This document shows, one piece after another, positions 43,721-52,522 of a DNA stretch of 64,000 bases. The stretch is from Streptomyces sp. SUK 48. GTDB taxonomy: Bacteria; Actinomycetota; Actinomycetes; Streptomycetales; Streptomycetaceae. The position numbers and the translations under genes are program-made. The notes beneath the pieces were generated by a model. That model saw only the letters and a program-made list of their open reading frames with translations, searched no databases and had not been told where the DNA came from. The first letter of the stretch is position 1. Each line of letters starts with the position of its first letter. The stretch lies in contig NZ_CP045740.1 of NCBI RefSeq assembly GCF_009650765.1, positions 5,246,001 to 5,310,000 on the forward strand, in the 5' to 3' direction.

Positions 43721-44754
43721 ACCCCCGTCGACCCCCGGACCACCAGTTCGCCCCGTACCGCACCGATTCCGCCGGCCGGGGCCTCCTCGCGGGCCATGGC
43801 GATGCGTCCGGCCCGGGCTCCCGCCTCGGTCAGGGGCAGGCGGATCGTCGTCAGGCCGGGGACGACGTCCACGGCCACCGGGAGATCGTCGAAGCCGGTG
43901 ACGGACACGTCCTCGGGGACGCGCAGGCCGGCGTCCCGCAGGGCGGCGCACGCACCCGCCGCGACGGAGTCGTTCGCGGCGACCAGCGCCGTCAACGCCG
44001 GTTCCCGGCGCAGGAGTTCGCGCGCGCCCTCGTACCCGGAGCGCCGGTCGAACCGGCCGTGGACGGTCCACCGCGGATCGTCCTCGATGCCCGCCGCGGC
44101 CAGCGCGGCGCGATGCCCCTCCAGCCGGTGCCGGGTCGTGGAGCGCTCCTCGGGCCCGGCGAGATGTCCGAGCCGCCGGTGCCCGAGCCCCACCAGATGC
44201 TCCGTCACCGCCCGCGCACCGCCGAGGTTGTCGAAGGTGAGCGCGACCGCCCGCGCCTCCGGCACCGGGGGCCGGCCGCACAGCACCACCCGCGTGCCGC
44301 CCTCCCCGAGCTTGCGCAGCTTCGCCGCGACCGCCGCCGCGTGCGGCGCGTCCACGACCGCGCCGCCGGTGAGCACGACCGCCGCCGCCCGCTGCCGTTG
44401 CAGCAGCGTCAGGTACTTCAGCTCCTGCTCCGGCGAGCCCCCCGTGTTGCAGACCACCGCGAGCCGCTCACCGCCCGCCCGCCCCCCGGTGCCGCCGATC
44501 TCCGCCTGGATCGCGCTCGCCATGATCCCGAAGAAGGGGTCGGCGATGTCGTTGACGAGGATGCCGACCAGGTCGGACGTGGCGGCGGCCAGCGCGCTCG
44601 CGGGCCCGTTGAGGACGTAGTCCAACTCGTCCACCGCCCGCAGCACCCGATCGCGGGTCGGCGCCGCCACCGGGTAGTTGCCGTTCAGCACCCGCGACAC
44701 CGTCGCGGGGGAGACCTGGGCGCGCGCGGCCACGTCCGCCAGGGTCACGGTCAT
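43708..44754 (-). CDS. LacI-family repressor of the adjacent sugar operon
   Basis: A 348-residue LacI/GalR regulator. Residues 3 to about 50 are the helix-turn-helix and hinge ('TLADVAARAQVSPATVSRVL'). The ligand domain follows, ending with 'DVSVTGFDDLPVAVDVVPGL' and 'IRLPLTEAGARAGRIAM'. It is divergent from the Gfo/Idh/MocA operon with an operator-like AAGCGCTT palindrome close to the operon start. The chain ends inside the minisatellite, so the last residues may vary. The inducer is unknown, presumably a sugar acid, polyol or sugar handled by the operon. Confidence 0.93.
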   Translation of the reverse strand: MTVTLADVAARAQVSPATVSRVLNGNYPVAAPTRDRVLRAVDELDYVLNGPASALAAATSDLVGILVNDIADPFFGIMASAIQAEIGGTGGRAGGERLAVVCNTGGSPEQELKYLTLLQRQRAAAVVLTGGAVVDAPHAAAVAAKLRKLGEGGTRVVLCGRPPVPEARAVALTFDNLGGARAVTEHLVGLGHRRLGHLAGPEERSTTRHRLEGHRAALAAAGIEDDPRWTVHGRFDRRSGYEGARELLRREPALTALVAANDSVAAGACAALRDAGLRVPEDVSVTGFDDLPVAVDVVPGLTTIRLPLTEAGARAGRIAMAREEAPAGGIGAVRGELVVRGSTGVARG

Positions 44755-45034
44755 CTCGTCGTCCTCCGGTCGCGCGGCTCGTGGTCTCGTCAGGGCTGGT
44801 AGACGGCCTGAACAGGGCTGCGGTTCCCGCGTCCCGCCGGTGCCCCGCCCGCGCCCCGCCGGTGCGCCGCCCGGCCGAAAGGGGCCCGGGACCCGGAGAG
44901 GTCTTGTGCCGCCCGCCGTGCCGAGGCTAGCTTCCTCTCCTGTAGAAAGCGCTTGCTATGACGATTGTCGCAGGGACGTACGGCGCACGGCGCCACGGCA
45001 GAGGGCCCGGCGCGGGCCCGTGGAGGGGACCGAC
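44755..45034. promoter_or_regulatory. Divergent promoter region with LacI-type operator at 44944-44957
   Basis: The only clear element is AGAAAGCGCTTGCT, whose centre AAGCGCTT is the classical core of LacI/GalR-family operators. It lies 78 bases before the oxidoreductase start and about 190 bases from the lacI start. The rest is GC-rich without other repeats. Confidence 0.65.
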
Positions 45035-46189
45035 GTGACACGCGAGACGACGGTGCGCATCGCCATGAACGGCGTGACCGGGCGCATGGGCTACCGCCAG
45101 CACCTGCTCCGCTCGATCCTCGCCCTGCGCGACCAGGGCGGCCTCGACCTCGGCGACGGCACCGTGCTGCGGCCGGAGCCGATCCTGCTCGGCCGCCGCG
45201 AGCACGCGCTCAGACAGATCGCGGAACGGCACGGCCTGGAGCACATCGCCACCGACCTGGACGCCGTGCTCGCCGACCCGTCCGTGGACATCTACTTCGA
45301 CGCGCAGATCACCGCCGCCCGCCCGGCGGCGATCCGGAAGGCGATCGCCGCGGGCAAGCACGTCTACACCGAGAAGCCCACCGCCACCGGCCTCGACGCC
45401 GCCCTCGAACTCGCCCGGCTGGCCCGGGAGAAGGGCGTCCGGCACGGCGTCGTCCAGGACAAGCTGTTCCTGCCGGGCCTGCTGAAGCTGAAGCGGCTGA
45501 TCGACGACGGCTTCTTCGGCCGCGTCCTGTCCGTGCGCGGCGAGTTCGGCTACTGGGTCTTCGAGGGCGACGGGCAGCGGGCCCAGCGCCCCTCCTGGAA
45601 CTACCGCGCCGAGGACGGCGGCGGCATCGTCGCCGACATGTTCCCGCACTGGGAGTACGTGCTGCACGAACTGTTCGGCCGTGTCACCTCCGTGCAGGCC
45701 CTGACCGCCACCCACATCCCGCGGCGCCGGGACGAACGCGGCGAGCCGTACGAGGCGACGGCCGACGACGCCGCGTACGGCATCTTCGAGCTCGACGGCG
45801 GCGCGATCGCGCAGATCAACTCCTCCTGGGCGGTGCGCGTCCACCGCGACGAACTGGTCGAGTTCCAGGTCGACGGCACGGAGGGCTCGGCGGTGGCGGG
45901 CCTGCGCGACTGCCGTGTCCAGCACCGCGCCACGACCCCCAGGCCGGTCTGGAACCCGGACCTCCCCGCCACCGAGGCGTTCCGCGCGCAGTGGCAGGAG
46001 GTCCCGGACAACGGGGAGTTCGGCAACGGCTTCAAGGCGCAGTGGGAGCTGTTCCTCCGGCATGTGTACGCGGACGCGCCGTACCGCTGGGACCTGCTGG
46101 CCGGCGCCCGGGGCGTCCAACTCGCCGAGCTGGGGCTGAGGTCGGCGGCACAGGGCCGCCGTATCGCGGTGCCGGAGATCGCGCTGTGA
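45035..46189 (+). CDS. Gfo/Idh/MocA-family oxidoreductase
   Basis: A 384-residue NAD(P)-dependent sugar or inositol dehydrogenase-like protein. The Rossmann part begins 'VRIAMNGVTGRMGYRQHLLR', and 'GKHVYTEKPTATGLDAALEL' is the family's E-K-P cofactor/substrate block. The C-terminal sheet domain has 'WNYRAEDGGGIVADMFPHWEYVL', with D and H at the active site. GTG 45035 has GGAGGGG upstream. Its stop overlaps the start of the next gene by four bases (GTGA). It is the first gene of a three-gene coupled operon. Confidence 0.92.
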   Translation: MTRETTVRIAMNGVTGRMGYRQHLLRSILALRDQGGLDLGDGTVLRPEPILLGRREHALRQIAERHGLEHIATDLDAVLADPSVDIYFDAQITAARPAAIRKAIAAGKHVYTEKPTATGLDAALELARLAREKGVRHGVVQDKLFLPGLLKLKRLIDDGFFGRVLSVRGEFGYWVFEGDGQRAQRPSWNYRAEDGGGIVADMFPHWEYVLHELFGRVTSVQALTATHIPRRRDERGEPYEATADDAAYGIFELDGGAIAQINSSWAVRVHRDELVEFQVDGTEGSAVAGLRDCRVQHRATTPRPVWNPDLPATEAFRAQWQEVPDNGEFGNGFKAQWELFLRHVYADAPYRWDLLAGARGVQLAELGLRSAAQGRRIAVPEIAL

Positions 46190-47337
46190 CCATCCGACTC
46201 CCGTCCTGTGACGGCGCCTTGCGGACCTACGAGCCGCGCCCCGAGCCCTTCCGGGCCGCCCCCGGTACGGCCCTCACCTCCCGTACGGTCTTCGCCGCGG
46301 CCCATGTCGTCGCCGACCCGTACGCCGACGTCTCGCCCGGCTCGCCCGCCGCCGTCGACTGGGACGCGACCCTCGCCTTCCGCCGCCATCTGTGGGCGCA
46401 CGGCCTCGGGGTCGCCGAGGCGATGGACACCGCCCAGCGCGGGATGGGCCTGGACTGGGCGGGGGCCGCCGAGCTGATCCGGCGCGGCGCGGCCGAGGCG
46501 CGATCGGTCGGCGGGCGCCTCGCCTGCGGGGTAGGCACCGACCAGATCACCGGCGGCACCCTCGGCGACATCCGGGCCGCGTACGAGGAGCAGCTCGCCG
46601 TCGCCGAGGAGGCGGGCGCCCAGCCCGTCCTGATGGCCTCGCGCGCCCTGGCCGCGACGGCCGCCGGGCCCGAGGACTACCAGGAGATCTACGGCCGCCT
46701 GCTCCGCCAGTGCGCCGGGCCGGTCGTCCTGCACTGGCTGGGCCCGATGTTCGACCCGGCGCTCGACGGCTACTGGGGCTCGGCCGACCTGGACACCGCC
46801 ACCGAGGTGTTCCTCCAGGTCGTCGCCGCCCACCCGGACAAGGTCGACGGCGTCAAGATCTCCCTCCTGGACGCGCGCCGGGAGGTCGAGCTGCGCCGCC
46901 GGCTCCCGGAGGGTGTGCGCTGCTACACCGGCGACGACTTCCACTACCCCGAGCTGATCGCGGGCGACGAGCGGGGCTTCAGCCATGCCCTGCTCGGCGT
47001 CTTCGACCCGCTCGCCCCGCTGGCGGCCCGGGCGGTACGCCACCTCGACACCGGCGACGTGACCGGGTTCCGCGAACTCCTCGATCCCACGGTCGAGTTG
47101 TCCCGTCATCTGTTCCAGCCCCCCACCCGCTTCTACAAGACCGGGGTCGTCCTCCTCGCCTGGCTGGCCGGCCACCAGTCGCACTTCACGATGCTGGGCG
47201 GTCTCCAGTCGGCCCGCTCGCTCCCGCACCTGGCCCGCGCCTACGAACTCGCCGACACACTGGGCCTGTTCCCCGATCCCGGGCTCGCCGAGGACCGCAT
47301 GAAGACCCTTCTCACCCTGTACGGAGTGCAGCAGTGA
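46186..47337 (+). CDS. DUF993 protein (dihydrodipicolinate-synthase-like aldolase fold)
   Basis: A 383-residue protein that reads like the DUF993 family, distant relatives of the DapA/NAL aldolases. Recognisable parts are 'RRHLWAHGLGVAEAMDTAQR', 'VLHWLGPMFDPALDGYWGS', 'KVDGVKISLLDARREVELRR' with a possible Schiff-base Lys, and 'RFYKTGVVLLAWLAGHQSHF'. Its reaction is not established as far as I know. It lies between a dehydrogenase and a TIM-barrel isomerase, so cleavage or rearrangement of a keto-sugar is a reasonable guess. Start GTG 46186 and the next gene's start are both four-base overlaps. Confidence 0.8.
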   Translation: MTIRLPSCDGALRTYEPRPEPFRAAPGTALTSRTVFAAAHVVADPYADVSPGSPAAVDWDATLAFRRHLWAHGLGVAEAMDTAQRGMGLDWAGAAELIRRGAAEARSVGGRLACGVGTDQITGGTLGDIRAAYEEQLAVAEEAGAQPVLMASRALAATAAGPEDYQEIYGRLLRQCAGPVVLHWLGPMFDPALDGYWGSADLDTATEVFLQVVAAHPDKVDGVKISLLDARREVELRRRLPEGVRCYTGDDFHYPELIAGDERGFSHALLGVFDPLAPLAARAVRHLDTGDVTGFRELLDPTVELSRHLFQPPTRFYKTGVVLLAWLAGHQSHFTMLGGLQSARSLPHLARAYELADTLGLFPDPGLAEDRMKTLLTLYGVQQ

Positions 47338-48170
47338 CCGGTGGTGCCCTCGACCGCTTCTCCATCAACCAGATGACGGTGCGGCAGCTGTCCCTGCCCG
47401 AACTGGTCGCCGCCTGCGCCGAGTCCGGCATCGGCACGGTCGGCCTGTGGCGCGCGCCGGTCCAGGCGTACGGCGTCCGGGAGGCGGCCGCGCTGGTCCG
47501 GGCGGCGGGGCTGGCGGTGAGCACGCTGTGCCGGGGCGGGTTCCTCACCGCCGCCGACCCCCGCGAGCGGGCCGCCGCCCTGGCCGACAACCGGCGCGCG
47601 GTGGACGAGGCGGCGGCACTCGGCACCGACACGCTGGTCCTGGTCTCCGGCGGACTCCCGGCGGGCGGCAGGGACCTGGGCGCGGCCCGCGACCGCGTCG
47701 CCGACGCCCTCGCCGAACTGGCCCCCTACGCCGAGACCCACGGCGTCCGCCTCGCCGTCGAGCCCCTGCACCCGATGTTCGCCGCCGACCGCTGCGTGGT
47801 GTCGACCCTGGCCCAGGCCCTGGACCTCGCCGAACGCTTCCCCGCGCACCAGGTCGGGGTGGCCGTGGACACGTACCACGTCTGGTGGGACGACCGGGCT
47901 GCGGCACAGATCGCCCGCGCGGGCGCGGGGGGCCGTATCCACGCCTTCCAGCTCGCCGACTGGACGACACCGCTGCCCGCGGGCGTCCTCGACGGCCGGG
48001 GGCAGCTCGGGGACGGCGCGATCGACATGCGGGAGTGGCGGGGCCGCGTGGAGGCCGCCGGATACACCGGCCCCATCGAAGTCGAGCTGTTCAACGAGGA
48101 GTTGTGGGCGCGGGACGGACGGGAGGTGCTGAGGGAGACGGTGGCGCGCTACCTGGAACACGCCGTCTGA
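47334..48170 (+). CDS. Sugar phosphate isomerase/epimerase (TIM barrel), third gene of the LacI operon
   Basis: A 278-residue xylose-isomerase-like TIM barrel. 'FSINQMTVRQLSLPELVAAC' is the first strand. 'RLAVEPLHPMFAADRC', 'VGVAVDTYHVWWDD' and 'IEVELFNEELW' hold the metal-ligand Glu, Asp, His and last Glu. GTG 47334 overlaps the DUF993 stop by four bases. With the two preceding genes it forms a LacI-controlled catabolic unit that lacks its own transporter and kinase. Confidence 0.88.
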   Translation: MTGGALDRFSINQMTVRQLSLPELVAACAESGIGTVGLWRAPVQAYGVREAAALVRAAGLAVSTLCRGGFLTAADPRERAAALADNRRAVDEAAALGTDTLVLVSGGLPAGGRDLGAARDRVADALAELAPYAETHGVRLAVEPLHPMFAADRCVVSTLAQALDLAERFPAHQVGVAVDTYHVWWDDRAAAQIARAGAGGRIHAFQLADWTTPLPAGVLDGRGQLGDGAIDMREWRGRVEAAGYTGPIEVELFNEELWARDGREVLRETVARYLEHAV

Positions 48171-48238
48171 GGGGTCGTGGCCCGGACACGCCGTAAACCA
48201 TTGGGCGATCGCGTCGTCCCGGAGAGAGGCTGTCCCTC

Positions 48239-48928
48239 ATGACGACAACTTTGATCACTGGGGCCAACAAGGGCCTCGGCCATGAGACCGCCCGCCGGCT
48301 GATCGCCGCGGGCCACACCGTCTACCTGGGAGCGCGTGACATCGAGCGGGGCACGAAGGCCGCGGCCGGGCTCGGTGCCCGGTTCGTGCGGCTCGACGTC
48401 ACCGATGACGCGTCGGTCGCCGCGGCGGCGGCCACCATCGAGGCCGAGGGCGGCCTGGACGTCCTGGTCAACAACGCCGGCATCGAGGTGCGGTCCCCGG
48501 AGGGCGAGATCATCGGCGCCGCGGACCTGACCGCCGACGTGATGCGGGAGGTCTTCGAGACCAACGTCTTCGGCGTGGTCCGGGTGACCCACGCCTTCCT
48601 GCCGCTGCTGGAGCGCTCCGCCGCCCCGGTCGTGGTCAACGTCAGCAGCAGCCTGGCCTCGCTGGCCCAGGCCGGGAAGGGATATCCGGGGGTGGCCTAC
48701 CCGGCCTCCAAGACCACGGTCAACATGCTCACCGTGCAGTTCGCCAAGGCGTTCCCGCGGATGCGGATCAACTCCGTGGAGCCCGGTTACACCGCGACGG
48801 ACCTGAACCAGCACGCGGGCATGCAGACCGTCGAGCAGGGCGCCGAGATCATCGTCCGGATGGCCCAGGTGGGCCCGGACGGCCCGACCGGCGGCTACTT
48901 CGACGCGTCGGGCCCGCTGCCCTGGTAG
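48239..48928 (+). CDS. Short-chain dehydrogenase/reductase
   Basis: A 229-residue SDR. The cofactor motif is 'TGANKGLGHETARRLI' (residues 7-22), 'NNAGIEVRSP' follows strand 4, Ser is in 'NVSSSLASL', and 'YPASKTTVNML' gives the catalytic Tyr-x3-Lys. The substrate is unknown. It starts 68 bases after the operon upstream, in the same direction, with GGAGAG as ribosome site. It may have its own promoter. It is convergent with the lipase gene. Confidence 0.92.
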   Translation: MTTTLITGANKGLGHETARRLIAAGHTVYLGARDIERGTKAAAGLGARFVRLDVTDDASVAAAAATIEAEGGLDVLVNNAGIEVRSPEGEIIGAADLTADVMREVFETNVFGVVRVTHAFLPLLERSAAPVVVNVSSSLASLAQAGKGYPGVAYPASKTTVNMLTVQFAKAFPRMRINSVEPGYTATDLNQHAGMQTVEQGAEIIVRMAQVGPDGPTGGYFDASGPLPW

Positions 48929-48955
48929 GCCGGGCCCGACGCCCCTGCCGCCTGG

Positions 48956-50170
48956 TCAGTAGCCGAGTCGGTCGATCAGCCAGGCGCCCAGTTCCTCGGT
49001 GACGGCGGTGTGCGTGGTGGTCGTGGACGAGCAGATGAAGTCGTCCAGGTCGCTCTCGTCCGGCGGGAGGTCGTCCACCTTCACATAGAGGTCCTCCTGT
49101 CGGCCGATGTCCCGTACGGACACCGCGCTGATCGTCGGCACGAAGCAGATGTCCGGGTGCCGCAGGTCCACCGTGCCGCCGCCCTTCTCCATCGCGTTGG
49201 CGAGGATGCGGTACGTGTTGAGCGTGCCGCCGGGGGCGCCGTCGAGTTCCGGGAAACCGTTGGTGGTGATCGTCTTCTCGGCCTTCGGGAAGCGCCGGTT
49301 CAGATAGGCGGCGGTCACGTCGGCGCCCTGGGCCTGGGTGTAGAAGGTGGTGCCCGGGTAGATCCGCTCCACGCGCAGCGCGGTCTCCCCGGGCCGCACC
49401 TCGGGCAGGCCCACGCCGTCCCCGCGGCCGCTGGCCACGCCGAGCAGCCGGGGGATGCGGGGCCAGCCGCCCAGCCGCGCCAGCTCGTCCAGCAGATCCT
49501 TGCGCTCCTGGGCCACGCCGATCTTGCCGGTGTCCTTGTCGTAGTGCTGCCACAGCATCTGGCGGGCGGCCGGGCTGTTCATCTGCCGGGCGAAGTCGTT
49601 GTCCGGGACCGGGATGAAGTACGAGAACGCCTGGACGCCGACGGGGATGGTGGCGCCCCGATGCGGGGTGTCGAACGAGAAGTAGATGCCCGTCTGGTGG
49701 TCGATCCGCTGCGTCTCCAGCCTGGCGAGCGCGTACCGGGTGACGAGGCCGCCCATGCTGAACCCGCCGACGACCAGCCGTTCGCCGCCCAGCTTCTCGG
49801 CGTTGGCGCGCAGGATTGCCGCGGTGGCCGCCTGGGCGTTGGTCTGGATGGCGGCGGTCCGCTCGTTGTAGCCGAGCAGGATGACGTCCTTGCCGCGACG
49901 GCGCAGCTCGCTGACGAGGGAGTAGTCGCTCTCCAGGAACTGGTAGAGCTTGTCGAGTTCGCTCCGCCCCAGGCTGAAGCCGTCGGAGATGATCACGGGC
50001 CGGGTGAGGGCATGGTTCCCCTGGCTGTGGAAGACCCAGGCGAAGCCTTCCGGCAGGCTCCATTCGTTGTCCGGTTCCGGTACGTCGACGGGGTGGTGCA
50101 CCCGCTGGTCGAGCGGGTCGCTGATGGTCAGTCCGGCGAGTTCCGGTTCGGCCGAGTCCTGAGGCGACAT
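48956..50170 (-). CDS. Lipase-like alpha/beta hydrolase
   Basis: A 404-residue alpha/beta hydrolase. The nucleophile elbow is 'VVGGFSMGGLVTRYALARLE' with Ser in G-x-S-x-G. 'FSFDTPHRGATIPVGVQAF' resembles PGAP1- and lipase-like proteins that handle bulky esters. ATG 50170 has AGGAG seven bases upstream; an ATG at 50203 in frame has no good site. No signal peptide is seen, so it probably stays in the cytoplasm or leaves by another route. The C-terminal part ('LVKVDDLPPDESDLDDF') is acidic. Substrate unknown. Confidence 0.75.
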   Translation of the reverse strand: MSPQDSAEPELAGLTISDPLDQRVHHPVDVPEPDNEWSLPEGFAWVFHSQGNHALTRPVIISDGFSLGRSELDKLYQFLESDYSLVSELRRRGKDVILLGYNERTAAIQTNAQAATAAILRANAEKLGGERLVVGGFSMGGLVTRYALARLETQRIDHQTGIYFSFDTPHRGATIPVGVQAFSYFIPVPDNDFARQMNSPAARQMLWQHYDKDTGKIGVAQERKDLLDELARLGGWPRIPRLLGVASGRGDGVGLPEVRPGETALRVERIYPGTTFYTQAQGADVTAAYLNRRFPKAEKTITTNGFPELDGAPGGTLNTYRILANAMEKGGGTVDLRHPDICFVPTISAVSVRDIGRQEDLYVKVDDLPPDESDLDDFICSSTTTTHTAVTEELGAWLIDRLGY

Positions 50171-50314
50171 GGTGGTGCTCCTAGGTGTCGTCGCGGAGGG
50201 CAAGACACCGTCATGGTGGAGCCGCGTTCAGGTCGCACCGGGCGGGTGGCCTGCGGGTTCATCAGATGGGATGGAACGTGCCGGGGGACTGTTTGATCCG
50301 CCCGGCACGTGCGT

Positions 50315-50524
50315 TCAGCCCTTGACGGCCCCGACGAACGCCGCCCAGCAGCCCACGGAGAAGACCAGCGCCGGCCCACCGCTGTTCTTGCTGTCGCGGA
50401 CGGGGACGGTGGAGTGGCCGGAGGCGATCTCCACGCAGCTGTCGTGGTTGCCGCCGCTGTAGCTGGACTTGAACCACCCGGTGAGGGTGGAGGCGTCGGA
50501 GACGGTGTGTTCATTGCTCAGCAT
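50315..50524 (-). CDS. DUF397 protein partner of the XRE regulator
   Basis: A 69-residue DUF397 protein with the family core 'LTGWFKSSYSGGNHDSCVEIA' and 'VPVRDSKNSGGPALVFS'. ATG 50524 lies inside the end of the upstream XRE gene (14-base overlap). XRE-DUF5753 and DUF397 gene pairs are numerous in Streptomyces and, in characterised cases such as BldB-like/WhiJ-type systems, act together in developmental control. This copy is a typical pair with no further neighbour. Confidence 0.9.
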   Translation of the reverse strand: MLSNEHTVSDASTLTGWFKSSYSGGNHDSCVEIASGHSTVPVRDSKNSGGPALVFSVGCWAAFVGAVKG

Positions 50525-51335
50525 GTGCGTGTTCCTCCGCGGCCGCTCTGACGAGGGCATGTGATTCCTGTTGCGACAACGCGTCGCTCAGAGCCAGAGC
50601 GTAGGCGGTCTGGCTGGCCTTCACTAGCGCTGGATCATCCATCAAGTTGCCAGTGAGAATGCCTTCGGCATAGGCGACCGGGGCGGAGTCCGCGAAGCTC
50701 ATGAGCGTGAGGTCGCTTTGCATGAGGGCATGCGCTCCGCCGCAATGCGGAAGCACGTGGAGCCGCAGCCGTCCAGCCTCAGCCATGTCGGCGATCTTGT
50801 GCAGCTGACAGGCCATGATTTTGGGGCCGCCGACGCGGTGTCGCAGCGCCGATTCGTCGAGCAGTGTCCAGACGACCGGCTGCTCGGAGCCTTCGAAGAT
50901 GCGACGGCGTTTCGTTCGGTTGACGAGGAACTCTTCAAGTTCCTCGGCCGTGTAGTTCGGCCAGTAAGCGCGGAACACAGCACTTGCGTAGTCCTCGGTC
51001 TGAAGCACACCAGGGACCAGCGTGAGTCCGAACAGCTGGATCAGTCTCGCCTCTTGCTCAAGCTCGGCCGCGACGGCGAAGTAGTCGCTGTATTTCGATT
51101 CCAGATCCTCCAGCCACCGCTCGAAGAATCCGTCCGTTCCGAGCGCCTGGTCGATCCGCCGCGCGTCGTCCGGCTTGGGCAGCCGCCTGCCCGACTCGTA
51201 GTGGCTGATCAACGTGGGCGAGCACACGATGAGTTCACTCAGCTGATCCTGGGTGCGCCCGGCCGCGATTCGCCGCAGCCTCAGCTCTTCCCCGTATTTC
51301 TCGCGCGGTGTCCTCGGCCTGCGGGCAATGTCCAT
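50511..51335 (-). CDS. XRE-family regulator with DUF5753 (WhiJ-like)
   Basis: A 274-residue regulator. Residues about 14-72 are the helix-turn-helix ('YGEELRLRRIAAGRTQDQLS', 'CSPTLISHYESGRRLPKPDD'). The rest is the DUF5753 sensor domain ('LFGLTLVPGVLQTEDYASAV', 'LDESALRHRVGG', 'LHVLPHCGGAHALM'). The downstream DUF397 gene overlaps it by 14 bases. WhiJ-type proteins repress development in S. coelicolor and are antagonised by DUF397 partners. Which genes this copy controls is unknown. Its codon use is somewhat less GC-biased than its neighbours'. Confidence 0.92.
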   Translation of the reverse strand: MDIARRPRTPREKYGEELRLRRIAAGRTQDQLSELIVCSPTLISHYESGRRLPKPDDARRIDQALGTDGFFERWLEDLESKYSDYFAVAAELEQEARLIQLFGLTLVPGVLQTEDYASAVFRAYWPNYTAEELEEFLVNRTKRRRIFEGSEQPVVWTLLDESALRHRVGGPKIMACQLHKIADMAEAGRLRLHVLPHCGGAHALMQSDLTLMSFADSAPVAYAEGILTGNLMDDPALVKASQTAYALALSDALSQQESHALVRAAAEEHAHAEQ

Positions 51336-51472
51336 CCGGCCAACTCCCTTGCTGACGTGGGCTGTGTCAACCCCCCACCTCTAGAAAGCCTAGCCATCTC
51401 CGCGCCACGCTGTGACCAGTTCAACACACACCGCAGTCACCGCCCCTACCCCGACCTCGTGGAGAGCTCCGT

Positions 51473-51769
51473 ATGAACGAACGTCTGCTTCCCTGGACCG
51501 GCTCCGACGACAAGCCCTGCTATCTCATCGGGGACGGCGACGGGTACGTCTCCCGGATCGCCGACCAGGTCGAGGGCGTACAGCTCGGCATGGCGGGCTC
51601 GCTGCTGGACCACACCGCCGAACTCCTCTCGGGCGAGGGGCTGACCAAGGAGGAACTGCACTACCTGGTCCGGCGCCTGATCGAGTCCCTGAGGGAGATC
51701 AAGCGCATCGCGGAGAGCAGGGGCGCGCGGCTCACCGGGACGGCCGGGCAGCCGATCGTGGAGACTTGA
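51473..51769 (+). CDS. Hypothetical 98-residue protein
   Basis: ATG 51473 follows GGAGAG. The first half is acidic with 'CYLIGDGDGYVSRIADQVEG', the second half is helical ('YLVRRLIESLREIKRIAESR'). No signal peptide, membrane segment or domain is recognised. Similar small proteins are scattered in Streptomyces, as I remember, often near XRE/DUF397 pairs. It is followed after four bases by a lipoprotein gene, so the two may share a transcript. Confidence 0.65.
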   Translation: MNERLLPWTGSDDKPCYLIGDGDGYVSRIADQVEGVQLGMAGSLLDHTAELLSGEGLTKEELHYLVRRLIESLREIKRIAESRGARLTGTAGQPIVET

Positions 51770-51773
51770 CCGG

Positions 51774-52259
51774 ATGATCACGGTATCGACCCGCCGCCGC
51801 ACCACCGCACTCACGATCCCGCTGGTGCTCGGTGCCGCCCTGACCGGCTGTGCCGACAAGCACCTGGACTATCAGACGGACTACTCGAACCACCGCCCCC
51901 TGCGCATCACCGGCCACCCGAGCACGGGCAGCCTGGAGGCGGTCCAGAGGGTCGTCTGGCGGCTCGCCGACGGAGACGTCGACGGTCTCGCCGCCCTCGA
52001 CACCGAGGGCGGCGACGCGCGACCCGCGGCCCGCGCCTGGATCAAGGCGTACGGCAAGGCGGCGGCCCGCGACGAGGTGACCGCCGACTTCCACGAAGAG
52101 GGCTCCGTGCGTCAGGTTGTCGCCCTGCACTTCACGGGCCCCGACCGCACCCAGCAACTCATGGTGCGGATCGGCGAGCACGACACCTGGGGAATCGTGC
52201 TCGTGAATCCCGAACCGACGGATGTCAAGAAGTCCGGCCCCGCTCCGACTACAAGGTGA
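51774..52259 (+). CDS. Small lipoprotein
   Basis: A 161-residue protein with a lipoprotein signal: 'MITVSTRRRTTALTIPLVLG' followed by the lipobox 'ALTGC' (Cys about residue 26). The mature part has a predicted helix-plus-strand layout like NTF2- or SnoaL-like lipoproteins ('RVVWRLADGDVDGLAALDTE', 'TWGIVLVNP'). No named family can be given. It starts four bases after the preceding gene. Confidence 0.7.
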   Translation: MITVSTRRRTTALTIPLVLGAALTGCADKHLDYQTDYSNHRPLRITGHPSTGSLEAVQRVVWRLADGDVDGLAALDTEGGDARPAARAWIKAYGKAAARDEVTADFHEEGSVRQVVALHFTGPDRTQQLMVRIGEHDTWGIVLVNPEPTDVKKSGPAPTTR

Positions 52260-52299
52260 GGGGCCCTCGCAGGGGTCCGTGGACCACGAGGAGTACCCC

Positions 52300-52515
52300 A
52301 TGCGGTTCCTGATCTGCCTGCACATCAACCCCGCCGTGCTGGACGCGCTGACCGACGACGAGAAGACGACGGTCCTGGACGGCGACGACCGCATGGCCCG
52401 CCACCACCGGCTGCTGTCCGTCCGGGCGCACCTGCTGGAGCGGGCCGGTGACACCGAGGGGGCGTACGACCACTACCGGCGCGCCGCGAAGGCCACCGCC
52501 GGCCCCGCCTCCTAG
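52300..52515 (+). pseudogene. Chimeric remnant: YCII-domain start fused to ECF sigma-factor end
   Basis: A 71-codon frame. The first 25 or so residues, 'MRFLICLHINPAVLDALTDD', match the N-terminus of YCII (DGPF) proteins. The rest, 'MARHHRLLSVRAHLLERAGD' and following, matches the C-terminal TPR-like part of ECF42-type sigma factors. In Streptomyces a YCII gene usually lies just upstream of such a sigma-factor gene. An in-frame deletion from inside the first gene to near the end of the second would give exactly this product. It is probably non-functional. The match is from memory. Confidence 0.5.
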
Positions 52516-52522
52516 GACCCTC

